Assembly: GCA_963605745.1 (NCBI GenBank)
Contig: CAVCWT010000002.1
Span: 1 to 64,000, forward strand
Direction: 5' to 3'
DNA: 64,000 nucleotides
Source of the DNA: CAG-791 sp963605745
Lineage (GTDB): Bacteria > Bacillota > Clostridia > Lachnospirales > Lachnospiraceae
In this document: one piece after another, positions 18,073 through 27,216 of the stretch
Numbering within the stretch: position 1 is the first letter of the stretch
How the letters are laid out: every line of letters begins with the position of its first letter
Translations under genes and position numbers: made by a program
Notes under the pieces: model-generated
The model's database searches: none
The model's input: only the letters and a program-made list of their open reading frames with translations
Told to the model about the DNA's origin: nothing

Positions 18073-19071
18073 TTATCTCTCCTCTCGGAAATATGCAACC
18101 CCTAGGCTTTCCGGCGGCTGGTTCTCACGTTTGTTGCGCATACTGGAAACAACCAGCACAACCAGCGTTACAACATATGGGATCATCTTGTAAATTTCCT
18201 GGTACTCCATGTGGTCCATGCCGGTCGGCAGATACAGATACAGGATGTACAATCCGCCGAACAGGAAGGAATCCAGAATGGCGAGTTTCGGTCTCCACAT
18301 GGTGAAGATGACCAGTGCAATGGCAAGCCAGCCTCTGTCACCGAATGCATCGTTGGACCAGACGCCGCAGGCATAGTCCATAACATAGTACAGGCCGCCA
18401 AGGCCGGCAATCATGCAGCCGATGCAGGTTGCACCGTATTTGTAGGCAGAGACATCAATGCCGGCTGCATCTGCGGTGCTGGGACCTTCGCCGACGGCTC
18501 TTAAATGCAAGCCAACACGTGTACGATTCAGCACATAAGCCGATGCAAGTGCAATAATCACGGCCAGATATGCCAGAAATCCATAGGACAGGAAGACCTT
18601 GCCAAACCAGCCCAGATTCTTAGCAAAGGGCAGGCTCGTGCGAAAATAATTACTCGTCGCAGTCAGGGCAATGGAAGGAACATCACTGCCTGCCAGTTTG
18701 ATGAGGGATCCGCCGAAAAAGTTTCCGAAGCCAACGCCGAAGGTCGTCATCGCAAGACCTGTTACATTCTGGTTCGCCCGAAGGTTTACAGTCAAAAAGC
18801 AATACAAAAGCCCCATAAGGAGCGCGCCCAGAAGGCAGCACACCGTCGGAATCAAAATGGCCAGGGCCGGATTCACATTGGCTGAACCAACAGCCGCTTC
18901 ATACAAAAACGAGCCGATGACGCCGCAAATGCCGCCGACATACATAACGCCGGGAATTCCAAGGTTCAGGTTACCGGACTTCTCCGTCAGGATCTCACCG
19001 GTGCAACCATACAGAAGCGGAATCCCCTGCACAATCGCTCTGGGAATAAAAGCAATCAAAAAACTCAGCAT
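18073..19071 (-). CDS. ABC transporter permease, BmpA-type nucleoside system (NupQ-like)
   Basis: 332-residue integral membrane permease of the BPD_transp_2 (RbsC/LivH-like) family with about 8-10 hydrophobic segments. The N-terminus IVQGIPLLYGCTGEILTEKS and GxLNLGIPG are typical of the YufQ/NupQ branch. It starts two bases after the stop of the partner permease, so the two are co-translated. With the upstream permease, ATPase and BMP lipoprotein it should import nucleosides, probably purine, as shown for the family in other Firmicutes. Specificity is inferred. Confidence 0.9.
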   Translation of the reverse strand: MLSFLIAFIPRAIVQGIPLLYGCTGEILTEKSGNLNLGIPGVMYVGGICGVIGSFLYEAAVGSANVNPALAILIPTVCCLLGALLMGLLYCFLTVNLRANQNVTGLAMTTFGVGFGNFFGGSLIKLAGSDVPSIALTATSNYFRTSLPFAKNLGWFGKVFLSYGFLAYLAVIIALASAYVLNRTRVGLHLRAVGEGPSTADAAGIDVSAYKYGATCIGCMIAGLGGLYYVMDYACGVWSNDAFGDRGWLAIALVIFTMWRPKLAILDSFLFGGLYILYLYLPTGMDHMEYQEIYKMIPYVVTLVVLVVSSMRNKRENQPPESLGVAYFREER

Positions 19072-19073
19072 GA

Positions 19074-20177
19074 TTATTTGCCCTCCTCTTCTGTCTTCTT
19101 GCGGAACTGCAGCTTGTAGGTTGCAAAGAATTCACATCCGATGATACAGAACAGAATAATACCGGTCAGAATATCCGAGAATGACTGGTTCAGGCCAAAA
19201 TTCGTTGAAATCTCTCCGGCACCTCTTTCCAGGAAAATAATAAGAAAGCTTGAGAGAATCATGGTGAAGGGATTGAATTTAGACATCCAGGAAACCATGA
19301 CACCGGTAAAGCCCTGTCCGCCAACAACGGTCGTTGTGATCGTATGGTTGATCCCGCCGACCAGGAGGAGTCCTACCACGCCGCAAAGCGCACCGGAGAG
19401 GAACATCGTCCTGCGGATGACTCTCGGCACACGGATGCCGACATATTTTGCCGTATTCGGGCTCTCTCCGACTACCGAGATCTCATAGCCCATCTTCTGG
19501 TATTTCAGATAAAAGAACATCACCACCGTAATCACAATGGCCACAATGATCGTCAGAAGATACTTGGATCCAAAGATCTGCGGCAGCCATCCGGCATTGG
19601 AATCCTGGTTGATGATTCCGATCTTGCCCGAGCCCTTCGGCACTTCCCATACCACGGTATAGAACGCTACCAGCTGGGTGGCAATGTAATTCATCATCAA
19701 AGTTGAGAGCGTCTCGTTGGTATTCCATCTGGCTTTAAAGAAAGCAGGAATCCATCCCCACAGGCCGCCTGCCAGAATACTGCAGACGATCATCAGGCAA
19801 ATGAGCAACGCACTCGGAATCTTGTCTCCCAGACAAATCATACATGCTGCTGCAGCAAGACCGCCGATGAGGACCTGTCCCTCGCCGCCGACATTCCAGA
19901 ACTTCATCTTAAATGCCGGGGTCAGTGCAACCGCAATGAGCTGCAGGATGGCCAGATTCTGGAAGGTAATCCAGGTTTTGCGGCTCGAGCCGAAGGCGCC
20001 GAGGAACATCGACTGATATACCTCAATCGGGCTGATGCCGGTAGTAATCGTTGTAATGATGCCGCACAAAATCAGCGCCAGGAGAATCGCCAGAAGACGA
20101 ATTCCGATGGACTGGTACAAAGGGAGCTCGTCACGTTTTACAACATGGAATAAGGGTTCTTTCTTTTTACTCTTCAT
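19074..20177 (-). CDS. ABC transporter permease, BmpA-type nucleoside system (NupP-like)
   Basis: 367-residue membrane permease, BPD_transp_2 family. After a basic cytosolic start (KSKKKEPLFHVVKRDELPL) come about 8-10 membrane spans. The loop MKFWNVGGEGQVLIGGLAAA is the family hallmark for contact with the ATPase. The gene overlaps the 3' end of the ATPase gene by 11 bases, and the second permease follows after two bases. It forms a heterodimeric channel with that partner. Confidence 0.9.
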   Translation of the reverse strand: MKSKKKEPLFHVVKRDELPLYQSIGIRLLAILLALILCGIITTITTGISPIEVYQSMFLGAFGSSRKTWITFQNLAILQLIAVALTPAFKMKFWNVGGEGQVLIGGLAAAACMICLGDKIPSALLICLMIVCSILAGGLWGWIPAFFKARWNTNETLSTLMMNYIATQLVAFYTVVWEVPKGSGKIGIINQDSNAGWLPQIFGSKYLLTIIVAIVITVVMFFYLKYQKMGYEISVVGESPNTAKYVGIRVPRVIRRTMFLSGALCGVVGLLLVGGINHTITTTVVGGQGFTGVMVSWMSKFNPFTMILSSFLIIFLERGAGEISTNFGLNQSFSDILTGIILFCIIGCEFFATYKLQFRKKTEEEGK

Positions 20178-21702
20178 GAGTTCCTCCCACGCAGCTCATC
20201 AGTCTGCCCACTTCGTTTTTGTCTGTTCTGCGCGCATCCACAATCCCGCTCATATGACCGTCACACAGCACCAGAATGCGGTCCGAGAGCTGCAGCAGAA
20301 CGTCCAGATCCTCACCGACAAAAACAACTGCCACGCCTTTTTTCTTTTGCTCATTGATCAGATCATAAATGGTATAGGAGGAATTGATGTCCAGTCCCCG
20401 GACAGCGTATGCCGTCAAAAGGACAGTAGGTGCCGAGGCAATCTCTCGTCCTACCAGAACCTTCTGTACATTACCGCCGGAAAGTCTGCGCACCGGAGTC
20501 TCGATACTAGGCGTAACAACCTCCAGATCCTCCACTACCTTCTCTGCCAGCTTTCTGGGCTTTTTGCGGTTGGTAAACAACGACAGGCCGTCACGGAAGG
20601 ACCGCAGCATCATGTTATCGCTAAGGTCCATGTTGCCCACAAGGCCCATGCCCAGACGATCCTCCGGCACAAAGGAAAGGGATACCCCCATCTTGGCAAT
20701 CTTCAACGGATCCTTCCCGATGAGTTCTTCCTTACTGCCGTTATTCTCCACGTAGCAGATGGTTCCGGTTTCTGTCTTCTGAAGTCCTGCAATGGCCTCA
20801 AGGAGCTCCTTCTGACCACTTCCCGAAACACCGGCAATACCGAGAATCTCTCCTGCATTGGCGGTAAAATTGATGTCCTGCAGCTTCCAAACGCCATCCT
20901 CGCTGCGAACAGAAAGATTGGACACCTCCAATCTTGGTTTCGGATCCACAGGCTCCGGACGATCAATATTAAGCGTAATCGCATGACCAACCATCATATT
21001 GGTCATCTCCTCTACATCGGTATCCTTTGTCATCATACAACCGACGTATTTGCCGCTTCTAAGAACCGCTACGCGGTCGGACAATGCCTTTACCTCGTTC
21101 ATCTTGTGTGTGATGATGACGATGGCCTTGTTGTCCTCACGCATCTTACGCAGAACGTTGAAAAGCTTCTCAACCTCCTGCGGTGTCAGTACCGCCGTAG
21201 GCTCATCCAGAATCAGAATATCTGCTCCGCGGTAGAGAACCTTTACGATTTCGACGGTCTGCTTCTGAGATACCGACATATCGTAAATCTTCTGGTCCGG
21301 ATCCACATCAAAGCCGTATTTTTCACAGATTTCGCGGATCTTTTGGGAAGCCTCCCTCACGTTTAGCTTCCCCTCCAGTCCGAGGATGATATTCTCTGTC
21401 GCAGACAGTACATCGATCAGCTTGAAGTGCTGATGCACCATGCCGATACCCAGCCGCAATGCATCTTTCGGAGACTGGATGATCTGCTCCTTGCCGTCAA
21501 TAAAGATCTGTCCCTCATCCGGGAAATAGATGCCGGCAATCATGTTCATCAGTGTGGTCTTGCCGCTGCCGTTCTCTCCTAAAAGAGAGAGGATCTCTCC
21601 TCTGTAGATGTCCAGATCCACCTTCTCGTTCGCAATGACACTGCCGAAGGTTTTGGTGATGCCCCGCAATGAAACTGCGGCCGTCCTCGTTTCGTTCTCC
21701 AT
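20167..21702 (-). CDS. ABC transporter ATP-binding protein, duplicated domain (NupO-like)
   Basis: 511-residue sugar/nucleoside-type ATPase with two fused nucleotide-binding domains. The first has Walker A GENGSGKTT, signature MSVSQKQ and Walker B ILDEPTAVLTPQE. The second has the degenerate Walker A GVSGSGQKEL and the signature RLSGGNVQK; its Walker B reads LLTAYAVRGLDI in place of DEPTRGLD, normal for this subfamily. I chose ATG 21702 (MENETRTAAVSLRG) because homology begins there; upstream in-frame residues look non-coding. It lies between the BMP lipoprotein gene (232 bases upstream) and the permeases. Confidence 0.93.
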   Translation of the reverse strand: MENETRTAAVSLRGITKTFGSVIANEKVDLDIYRGEILSLLGENGSGKTTLMNMIAGIYFPDEGQIFIDGKEQIIQSPKDALRLGIGMVHQHFKLIDVLSATENIILGLEGKLNVREASQKIREICEKYGFDVDPDQKIYDMSVSQKQTVEIVKVLYRGADILILDEPTAVLTPQEVEKLFNVLRKMREDNKAIVIITHKMNEVKALSDRVAVLRSGKYVGCMMTKDTDVEEMTNMMVGHAITLNIDRPEPVDPKPRLEVSNLSVRSEDGVWKLQDINFTANAGEILGIAGVSGSGQKELLEAIAGLQKTETGTICYVENNGSKEELIGKDPLKIAKMGVSLSFVPEDRLGMGLVGNMDLSDNMMLRSFRDGLSLFTNRKKPRKLAEKVVEDLEVVTPSIETPVRRLSGGNVQKVLVGREIASAPTVLLTAYAVRGLDINSSYTIYDLINEQKKKGVAVVFVGEDLDVLLQLSDRILVLCDGHMSGIVDARRTDKNEVGRLMSCVGGTHEE

Positions 21703-21884
21703 CCCTCTGTCAACCTTTCCTGTTGTACGATGCACTGTGTTCCAATCTGCGTATCTGCTCAGCAAGAGACACTTGTATTCTCGGTATCTTTCGCACCCAT
21801 ATCTTCGAGGATACAAGGCCCCCTATGAGCTCTGAAAGTTATGCCTCCCCTGAAATGTCCCTTCCTGAATAGATACGAAGAAGA

Positions 21885-21908
21885 CGGCGCATCCTTTCGG
21901 CTGCGCCG
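21885..21908 (-). terminator. Hairpin between lipoprotein and ATPase genes
   Basis: CGGCGCA (21885-21891) pairs with TGCGCCG (21902-21908); flanking G/C bases extend the stem. On the minus strand it is followed by CTTCTTCG, a weak T-tract. Placed right after the binding-protein stop, it could give partial termination so that lipoprotein exceeds transporter (inference). Confidence 0.55.
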
Positions 21909-21934
21909 CCCCATCTTACTATGTCAATTGTTCA

Positions 21935-23233
21935 TCAATATGCAGAATCCAGCAGAGTGATGCCGTCGATCTGAAGGTTGAAATACGGAGCAGAACGGAA
22001 CTCTACATCAGACTCGTGGAAGTATCCATCCGATACAACCTCATGATCCGGTGTGTAATCTGCGTCAGTATCAACGTCAGCCTCGTAGCTCTCGAGCGTC
22101 TCGCCATCTACTGTGAAGGTAGCAGTATCGAATACATGGATCGTGCCAGCCTCGAGCTCAGCCGTTACCTCATCCAGCTTCTCCTGTGTGCCCTCAGCTA
22201 CTGCATCACCAAGCTCGGACAGCTCAACAGAACCGGTCTCCAGAGTGCCAACCCAGTCCGTATCAATCGCCTCACCATTTGCTACGCAGGTAATGGCATA
22301 CTCAAAATAAGGTGCCCAGTTGATTCTGGAGGATACCAGATAGGTGTTCGGGCAAGCGGAAGCGGTGCTGCCGTTGTAAGATACATCCGGAACGCCGGCT
22401 GTCTCACAGGCGGTAGGAGCACCCATGGAGTCTGCATGCTGGCTGATCAGAACGCAGCCGTCCTCGATGAGCTTGTTCGCGCCTTCCTTCTCTGCGGTCT
22501 CATCATACCAGGAACCCGTGAAGGTAACTTCCATGGTTGCAGACGGGCAGACAGAACGAGCGCCCAGGAAATAAGACGTATAACCAGAGATAACCTCAGC
22601 ATAAGTATAGGCGCCAACGTAGCCCATCTTAGCCTCGTCCTCGGTGATCTCACCGTTCTCAATCATCTCATTGAGCTTCATGCCGGCAACAACACCTGCC
22701 AGATAACGGCCGTCATAGATGGAAGCGAATGCATTGTGGAAGTTGTCCAGACCCTCGGTGTGAGCCTTGGTTCCGGTTGCATGACCGAACTGAACCTCCG
22801 GGAACTCCTTTGCTGCCTCGATGATGTAATCCTCGTGGCCAAAGCTGTCTGCGAAAATGAAGCTGCAGCCGGCATCTGCCAGCTCACATGCTGCATCGTA
22901 CGCTTCCTGTCCCTCAGGAATGTTGGTCTTGCTGATCATCTCTACGCCGAGCTTCTCGCAAGCTTCCTCAGCTGCATTCATGAAGTTCAGGTCATAGGTG
23001 GAGTTCTCGTCGTGAAGGAAGATAAAGCCAACCTTCATGCCTTCGAATGCGGATGCATCTGCTGTCTCGGTGCTCTCGGCAGCCTCAGCAGTCTCTTCAG
23101 AAGCGTCTGCCTCAGCAGCCTCTGTCTCCTCTGTGCTGGCAGCAGAATCTGCTGCAGAGCTGGAACCGCAGCCTGCAAGAGTAACTGCAGCAAGAGACAT
23201 CGCAGCGATCAAACTAACGACCTTCTTTTTCAT
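21935..23233 (-). CDS. BMP family ABC transporter substrate-binding lipoprotein
   Basis: 432-residue surface lipoprotein. The N-terminus is a signal peptide with lipobox LAGC (KKKVVSLIAAMSLAAVTLAG then Cys). A Ser/Ala/Glu-rich spacer (about 25-65) follows, then a periplasmic-binding-protein fold of the Bmp/Med type with KVGFIFLHDENSTYD and IFADSFGHE. The family binds purine nucleosides (PnrA, NupN). The start at 23233 has GAGGAG upstream; an in-frame ATG 36 bases earlier is not used. It heads the transporter operon. Confidence 0.93.
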   Translation of the reverse strand: MKKKVVSLIAAMSLAAVTLAGCGSSSAADSAASTEETEAAEADASEETAEAAESTETADASAFEGMKVGFIFLHDENSTYDLNFMNAAEEACEKLGVEMISKTNIPEGQEAYDAACELADAGCSFIFADSFGHEDYIIEAAKEFPEVQFGHATGTKAHTEGLDNFHNAFASIYDGRYLAGVVAGMKLNEMIENGEITEDEAKMGYVGAYTYAEVISGYTSYFLGARSVCPSATMEVTFTGSWYDETAEKEGANKLIEDGCVLISQHADSMGAPTACETAGVPDVSYNGSTASACPNTYLVSSRINWAPYFEYAITCVANGEAIDTDWVGTLETGSVELSELGDAVAEGTQEKLDEVTAELEAGTIHVFDTATFTVDGETLESYEADVDTDADYTPDHEVVSDGYFHESDVEFRSAPYFNLQIDGITLLDSAY

Positions 23234-23544
23234 AAATCTCCTCTCTTTGCGCCGCTGACATTTTTGCAAAGCCGTGGGGCGGCGCAGACACTGCTTTGCT
23301 TGATCTTATAAACGATTACTAGATATAGTATCCGTTTTTTTACACAGTCACAATCATTCAATTTATAGAAATTTTACACGTTTCAAACCCTTTTTTTATG
23401 AAAATGACCAGAGGGTATAACCGATATGCTCCTGTCCGCTCGCAGTTCTAATCGCCGCAAAATTTGTTATTAAAACTACTATGTCTGCTCGCACATTCAC
23501 GCAGCCGCTGTCCGGGACATTTGCAGTAACAACTGCATAAAGAA
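23234..23544. other. Upstream region of the nucleoside transporter
   Basis: About 310 bp without a gene. It is AT-rich between 23300 and 23400, where the bmpA promoter must lie. I looked for a purine riboswitch on the minus strand and did not find its conserved loops. No repeat element is visible. Confidence 0.4.
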
Positions 23545-23583
23545 GGAGCACATGGATTTTCGAAGTAAAAATCCATGTGCTCC
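23545..23583 (-). terminator. Terminator of xpt
   Basis: GGAGCACATGGATTTT (23545-23560) pairs perfectly with AAAATCCATGTGCTCC (23568-23583), a 16-bp stem and 7-base loop, followed on the minus strand by TTCTTTATG. It begins seven bases after the xpt stop. Confidence 0.85.
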
Positions 23584-23589
23584 CTGAAT

Positions 23590-24168
23590 TTATGACCGGA
23601 AGGTAATCTCTCCCGTCTCATCATTCATGCCATCTACAATAGCCAGAGACTCCAGGCGAATCCCCTTCTCGCGAATTCGACGTCCGCCCTCCTGGAATCC
23701 CTTTTCAACTGCAATGCCGATTCCCTCCGCGGTGGCGCCGGCCTGCTCTACAATTTCCAGAAGGCCCTCCAGTGCACAGCCATTTGCCAGGAAATCATCA
23801 ATGATCAGAACATGATCCTCCGGGCTCAGGAACTTTTTAGAGACAATCACATCGTAGACTCTCTTGTGCGTAAAGGATTCAATCTTCGTGCTGTACACCT
23901 CGCCGTCGATGTTGAGGGACTGCGTTTTTTTGGCAAACACGACCGGAGCATGGAAATGCTGTGCGACCACACAGGCAATGCCGATACCGGAGGCCTCCAC
24001 CGTCAGGATCTTGTTGATGGGACAGTCTGCAAAGAGCCTTGCCCATTCCTTTCCCATTTCATTGAACAATTCGATATCCATCTGATGGTTCAGAAAAGAA
24101 TCCACCTTCAGAATGTTGCCTGCCTTTACCACTCCGTCCTTACGAATCCGTTCTTCCAACAGCTTCAT
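23590..24168 (-). CDS. xpt: Xanthine phosphoribosyltransferase
   Basis: Salvage enzyme joining xanthine to PRPP to make XMP. The 192-residue protein matches the family length and begins with the typical KLLEERIRKDGVVKAGNILK. The PRPP loop is VLIIDDFLANGCALEGL, and the family motif VEASGIG lies at about 60-66. The start at 24168 has AAGGAGA upstream; 20 in-frame residues before it are not coding. It follows leuS after a strong hairpin and lies beside the nucleoside transporter, which fits purine salvage. No purine riboswitch is visible in the short gap. Confidence 0.95.
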   Translation of the reverse strand: MKLLEERIRKDGVVKAGNILKVDSFLNHQMDIELFNEMGKEWARLFADCPINKILTVEASGIGIACVVAQHFHAPVVFAKKTQSLNIDGEVYSTKIESFTHKRVYDVIVSKKFLSPEDHVLIIDDFLANGCALEGLLEIVEQAGATAEGIGIAVEKGFQEGGRRIREKGIRLESLAIVDGMNDETGEITFRS

Positions 24169-24209
24169 AATCCTGTCTCCTTTATGCCCTTGTTTATAAA
24201 GAAAATGCC

Positions 24210-24242
24210 CTGATCGGCCGGGTTCCATCCCGGCTCGATCAG
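24210..24242 (-). terminator. Hairpin between leuS and xpt
   Basis: CTGATCGGCCGGG (from 24210) pairs with CCCGGCTCGATCAG (to 24242), with one mismatch region. On the minus strand it is followed by a TTTTC-containing stretch. It probably terminates or attenuates leuS transcription before xpt. Confidence 0.7.
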
Positions 24243-24296
24243 ACCATTTTCTATCTAATACAGCGATGCAGGTACTGCGATTTATTTCACAATAAT

Positions 24297-26729
24297 TTAT
24301 TTCACAACAAAGTTCAGAATCTTACCGGGAACATAGATTTCCTTTACAAGGTTGCCCATCGCCAGATATTTGGCAACGTTCTCGTCCTTCTTGGCAGTCT
24401 CGAGCACCAGCTCTTTGTCTGCATCTGCAGGGATCTCAATGGTTCCGCGGAGCTTTCCGTTGACCTGAACGCCCATCTTTACGGTGGCATCGACGGTCTT
24501 CGCTTCATCATATACCGGCCATGCGGACAGTGTGCAGAAGGTCTTGCCATCCGGGTTCATGCCCAGCTGCTCCCACATCTCTTCCATGAGGTGCGGTGCA
24601 AAGGGGGACAGGAGCTTTACGAAGATCACAACATCCTCTTTGGTCACCTGGCCGGCCTTATAGAAATCGTTGGTCAGAGCCATGAGTGCTGCAATGGCGG
24701 TGTTGAACTTCATGTTGTCGATGTCTTCTGTCACCTTGCGGATGGTCTTATGAAGCTTAGACTCGAGCTCAGGGTCTTCTTCCTTGGCCGTTGCCATATC
24801 CACGAAGCCGGCCACACGCTCTAAAAAGCGCTTGCAGCCCTTCAGGGACTCATCGCTCCAGGGAGCTGCGCTGCCGTAATCACCCATGAACATCACATAG
24901 GTGCGGAGCGTATCTGCGCCATACTCTTCCACAATATCGACAGGATCAATGACATTGCCTCTGGACTTGGACATCTTCTGTCCGTCAGAGCCCAGAACCA
25001 TTCCCTGGTAGGTACGCTTTGCATATGGCTCCGGCGTATTCACCTCGCCGATATCATAAAGGAAGCGGTGCCAGAACCGGGAATACAGAAGGTGTCTCGT
25101 GACATGCTCCATACCGCCGTTATAGTGATCTACAGGCATCCAGTATTGCAGCTTCTCCTTATCTGCAAAGGCCTTGTCATTGTGCGCATCGCAAAAACGA
25201 AGGAAATACCAGGAGGAACCCGCCCACTGCGGCATGGTATCGGTCTCTCTTTTCGCTGCGCCGCCGCACTTGGGGCAGGTGCAGTTTACCCAGGAATCGA
25301 TGCGAGCCAGAGGACTCTTACCATCCTGTCCCGGCTCAAAATTCTCAACCTCAGGAAGCGTCAGCGGCAGCTGATCCTCCGGAACGCCGACGGTGCCGCA
25401 CTTCTCGCAATGAATCAGCGGAATCGGCTCGCCCCAGTAGCGCTGACGGTTGAAGGCCCAGTCTTTCATCTTGTACTGAACACCCTTGTGGCCGATGCCC
25501 TTCTCCTGCAGGAACTCGCGCATTTTTGCAATGGAGTCCTTTTTGTTCGTCATGCCGTTCAAAACGCCGGAGTTCACCATCTCGCCGTCGCCGGTGTAGG
25601 CTTCCTTGGAGATGTCGCCGCCCTTGATGACCTCGATAATCTCAACGCCGAACTTTTTAGCAAAGTCATAGTCTCTCTGATCATGCGCCGGAACGGCCAT
25701 GATTGCGCCGGTGCCGTACCCCATCATGACGTAGTCGGAAATGAAGACCGGAATCTCCTTGCCGGTAATCGGGTTAATGGCTGCAAGCCCTGCGATCTGT
25801 ACGCCGGTCTTGTCCTTAACGAGCTGGGTGCGCTCGAACTCTGTCTTTTTCGCAGACTCCTTGCGGTAGTTCTCGATGTCAGCCCAGTTGGTAATCTGGT
25901 CCTTATATTTATCGAGAAGCGGATGCTCGGGTGCAACCACCATGAAGGTTACGCCGTACAGCGTATCGCAGCGGGTGGTGTAGATCTCCAGCTTTTCCTC
26001 CGGGATGGCCTCCCCTTTTCCGTTGGAAACCTGGAAGTCCACGAAGGTACCCTCGGAACGACCGATCCAGGCAACCTCCTGCTGTTTCACTGACTCCGGA
26101 TAATCTACGTCATTCAGACCTTCCAGGAGCTTGTCCGCATACTCGGTAATGCGAAGGAACCACACGTCCTTGGAGAGCTGTACAACATCGCTGTGGCAGA
26201 TGTCGCACTTGCCGCCCTGCGAATCCTCGTTGGAAAGGACAACCTTGCAGTGCGGGCAGTAGTTAACGAGTGTCTTGGAGCGGAACACCAGTCCGTGCTC
26301 GAAGAGCTTGAGGAAAATCCACTGGGTCCACTTATAGTAATCCGAGCGAGACGTTGCGAACTCTCTGGACCAGTCGAAGGAGAAACCTACCTTCTGCAGC
26401 TGATCCGAGAAATGCTCGATGTTCTTCTCCGTGATGATGTGCGGATGCGTATTGGTCTTGATGGCATAGTTCTCTGCCGGCAGACCAAAGGAATCGAACG
26501 CAATCGGGAACAGAACATTATAGCCCTGCATGCGGCGCTTTCTCGCCAGTACCTCGATGGAGGAATAAGCCTTGATGTGGCCGACATGCATACCTGCGCC
26601 GGACGGATACGGAAACTCCACAAGGCCGTACCACTTGGGCTTCTCGGAGAAATCGATGGCCTTAAAAGCCTCCGCTTCCTTCCAGGCAGCCTGCCACCTG
26701 GGCTCGATCTTCTTAAAGTTGTATTTCAT
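24297..26729 (-). CDS. leuS: Leucyl-tRNA synthetase
   Basis: Class I synthetase charging tRNA-Leu; 810 residues, normal for bacteria. It has the HIGH-type motif PSGAGMHVGH, the KMSKS loop (DGQKMSKSRGN), and an inserted CP1 editing domain (about 220-415) with TRCDTLYGVTF and PAHDQRDYDFA. Two CxxC pairs (CPHC...CDIC) near residues 160-182 suggest a zinc site, and further Cys pairs lie near 443-490. No T-box leader is found upstream, which is notable for a clostridial leuS. A tRNA-Leu(CAA) gene lies elsewhere in the window at 47838. Confidence 0.97.
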   Translation of the reverse strand: MKYNFKKIEPRWQAAWKEAEAFKAIDFSEKPKWYGLVEFPYPSGAGMHVGHIKAYSSIEVLARKRRMQGYNVLFPIAFDSFGLPAENYAIKTNTHPHIITEKNIEHFSDQLQKVGFSFDWSREFATSRSDYYKWTQWIFLKLFEHGLVFRSKTLVNYCPHCKVVLSNEDSQGGKCDICHSDVVQLSKDVWFLRITEYADKLLEGLNDVDYPESVKQQEVAWIGRSEGTFVDFQVSNGKGEAIPEEKLEIYTTRCDTLYGVTFMVVAPEHPLLDKYKDQITNWADIENYRKESAKKTEFERTQLVKDKTGVQIAGLAAINPITGKEIPVFISDYVMMGYGTGAIMAVPAHDQRDYDFAKKFGVEIIEVIKGGDISKEAYTGDGEMVNSGVLNGMTNKKDSIAKMREFLQEKGIGHKGVQYKMKDWAFNRQRYWGEPIPLIHCEKCGTVGVPEDQLPLTLPEVENFEPGQDGKSPLARIDSWVNCTCPKCGGAAKRETDTMPQWAGSSWYFLRFCDAHNDKAFADKEKLQYWMPVDHYNGGMEHVTRHLLYSRFWHRFLYDIGEVNTPEPYAKRTYQGMVLGSDGQKMSKSRGNVIDPVDIVEEYGADTLRTYVMFMGDYGSAAPWSDESLKGCKRFLERVAGFVDMATAKEEDPELESKLHKTIRKVTEDIDNMKFNTAIAALMALTNDFYKAGQVTKEDVVIFVKLLSPFAPHLMEEMWEQLGMNPDGKTFCTLSAWPVYDEAKTVDATVKMGVQVNGKLRGTIEIPADADKELVLETAKKDENVAKYLAMGNLVKEIYVPGKILNFVVK

Positions 26730-27216
26730 GCTGCTACCTCTTTCATCTTATGTAATGACATATATCATGAAATGATAGACCCACGGTTTGTGGGTGTCAA
26801 TCACAGCTTTCCCTCGTCAAGAGGCCATTCACCTTATTCTCAAACTCGTAAAAGAAATCAATATACCGGTCAACAAATCACGGCTCCTTGCCTCAGACAG
26901 AGCAGATAATGAATTTATGAAAGGACAACCCACAGCTACATCAATATCACTTCGTTCCAGTGCGGTCTTCTTTGCTCTGGAGCCAAACAGTATCACCTTC
27001 CGGGCTCCGCATGCCTTGCATGCTGCGCTGATTTGATCAATTACTTCTTCTACTTTCATGCATCTGCTCTCACTTCTGTCCGGAATTTTTACAGTAACAG
27101 ATACCCGGTATTATACCGATTAAACAGGGTCAACGGTAGACCAATCGTTCGGACTGGGTTAAACTATGCCTTGAATCATTAAAAAACGTACTTATTTAGC
27201 ACCCGGAGACAATATC
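26730..27216. other. Region between divergent leuS and tyrA
   Basis: 487 bp containing the nucleotidyltransferase remnant (26829-27059). Between 27060 and 27216 lie CGGTATTATACCG (27111-27123), a short palindrome, with TTTACA upstream at promoter-like spacing, which could serve tyrA. An isolated TIR-like end, CTTATTTAGCACC, lies at about 27193-27205 just before the tyrA ribosome-binding site. Confidence 0.4.
26829..27059 (-). pseudogene. Nucleotidyltransferase (MNT-type) remnant
   Basis: The 76-codon frame begins KVEEVIDQISAACKACGARKVILFGSRAKKTALERSDIDVAV, which carries the GSRA-x(n)-SDID catalytic motif of minimal nucleotidyltransferases (MntA-like antitoxin families). After VAVGCPF the reading frame loses similarity to the family and stops early. 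An alternative frame further on reads DRYIDFFYEFENKVNGLLT, which looks more like the family tail. I infer a frameshifted or truncated gene. No HEPN partner is visible next to it. Confidence 0.5.

Noticed and set aside
23234..23400. Purine riboswitch upstream of the nucleoside transporter
   Set aside because: GGGTATAACCGATATGC (about 23411) is on the wrong strand and lacks the second conserved loop and the helices.
26730..26830. T-box leader for leuS
   Set aside because: The T-box antiterminator core (AGGGTGGNACCGCG) is absent on the minus strand and the CCCAC/GTGGG hairpin there has no T-run.
27090..27205. An additional complete dispersed element before tyrA
   Set aside because: AACAGATACC (27101 region) and TTATTTAGCACC (27194 region) resemble the ends but point the wrong way relative to each other, so they do not delimit an element.
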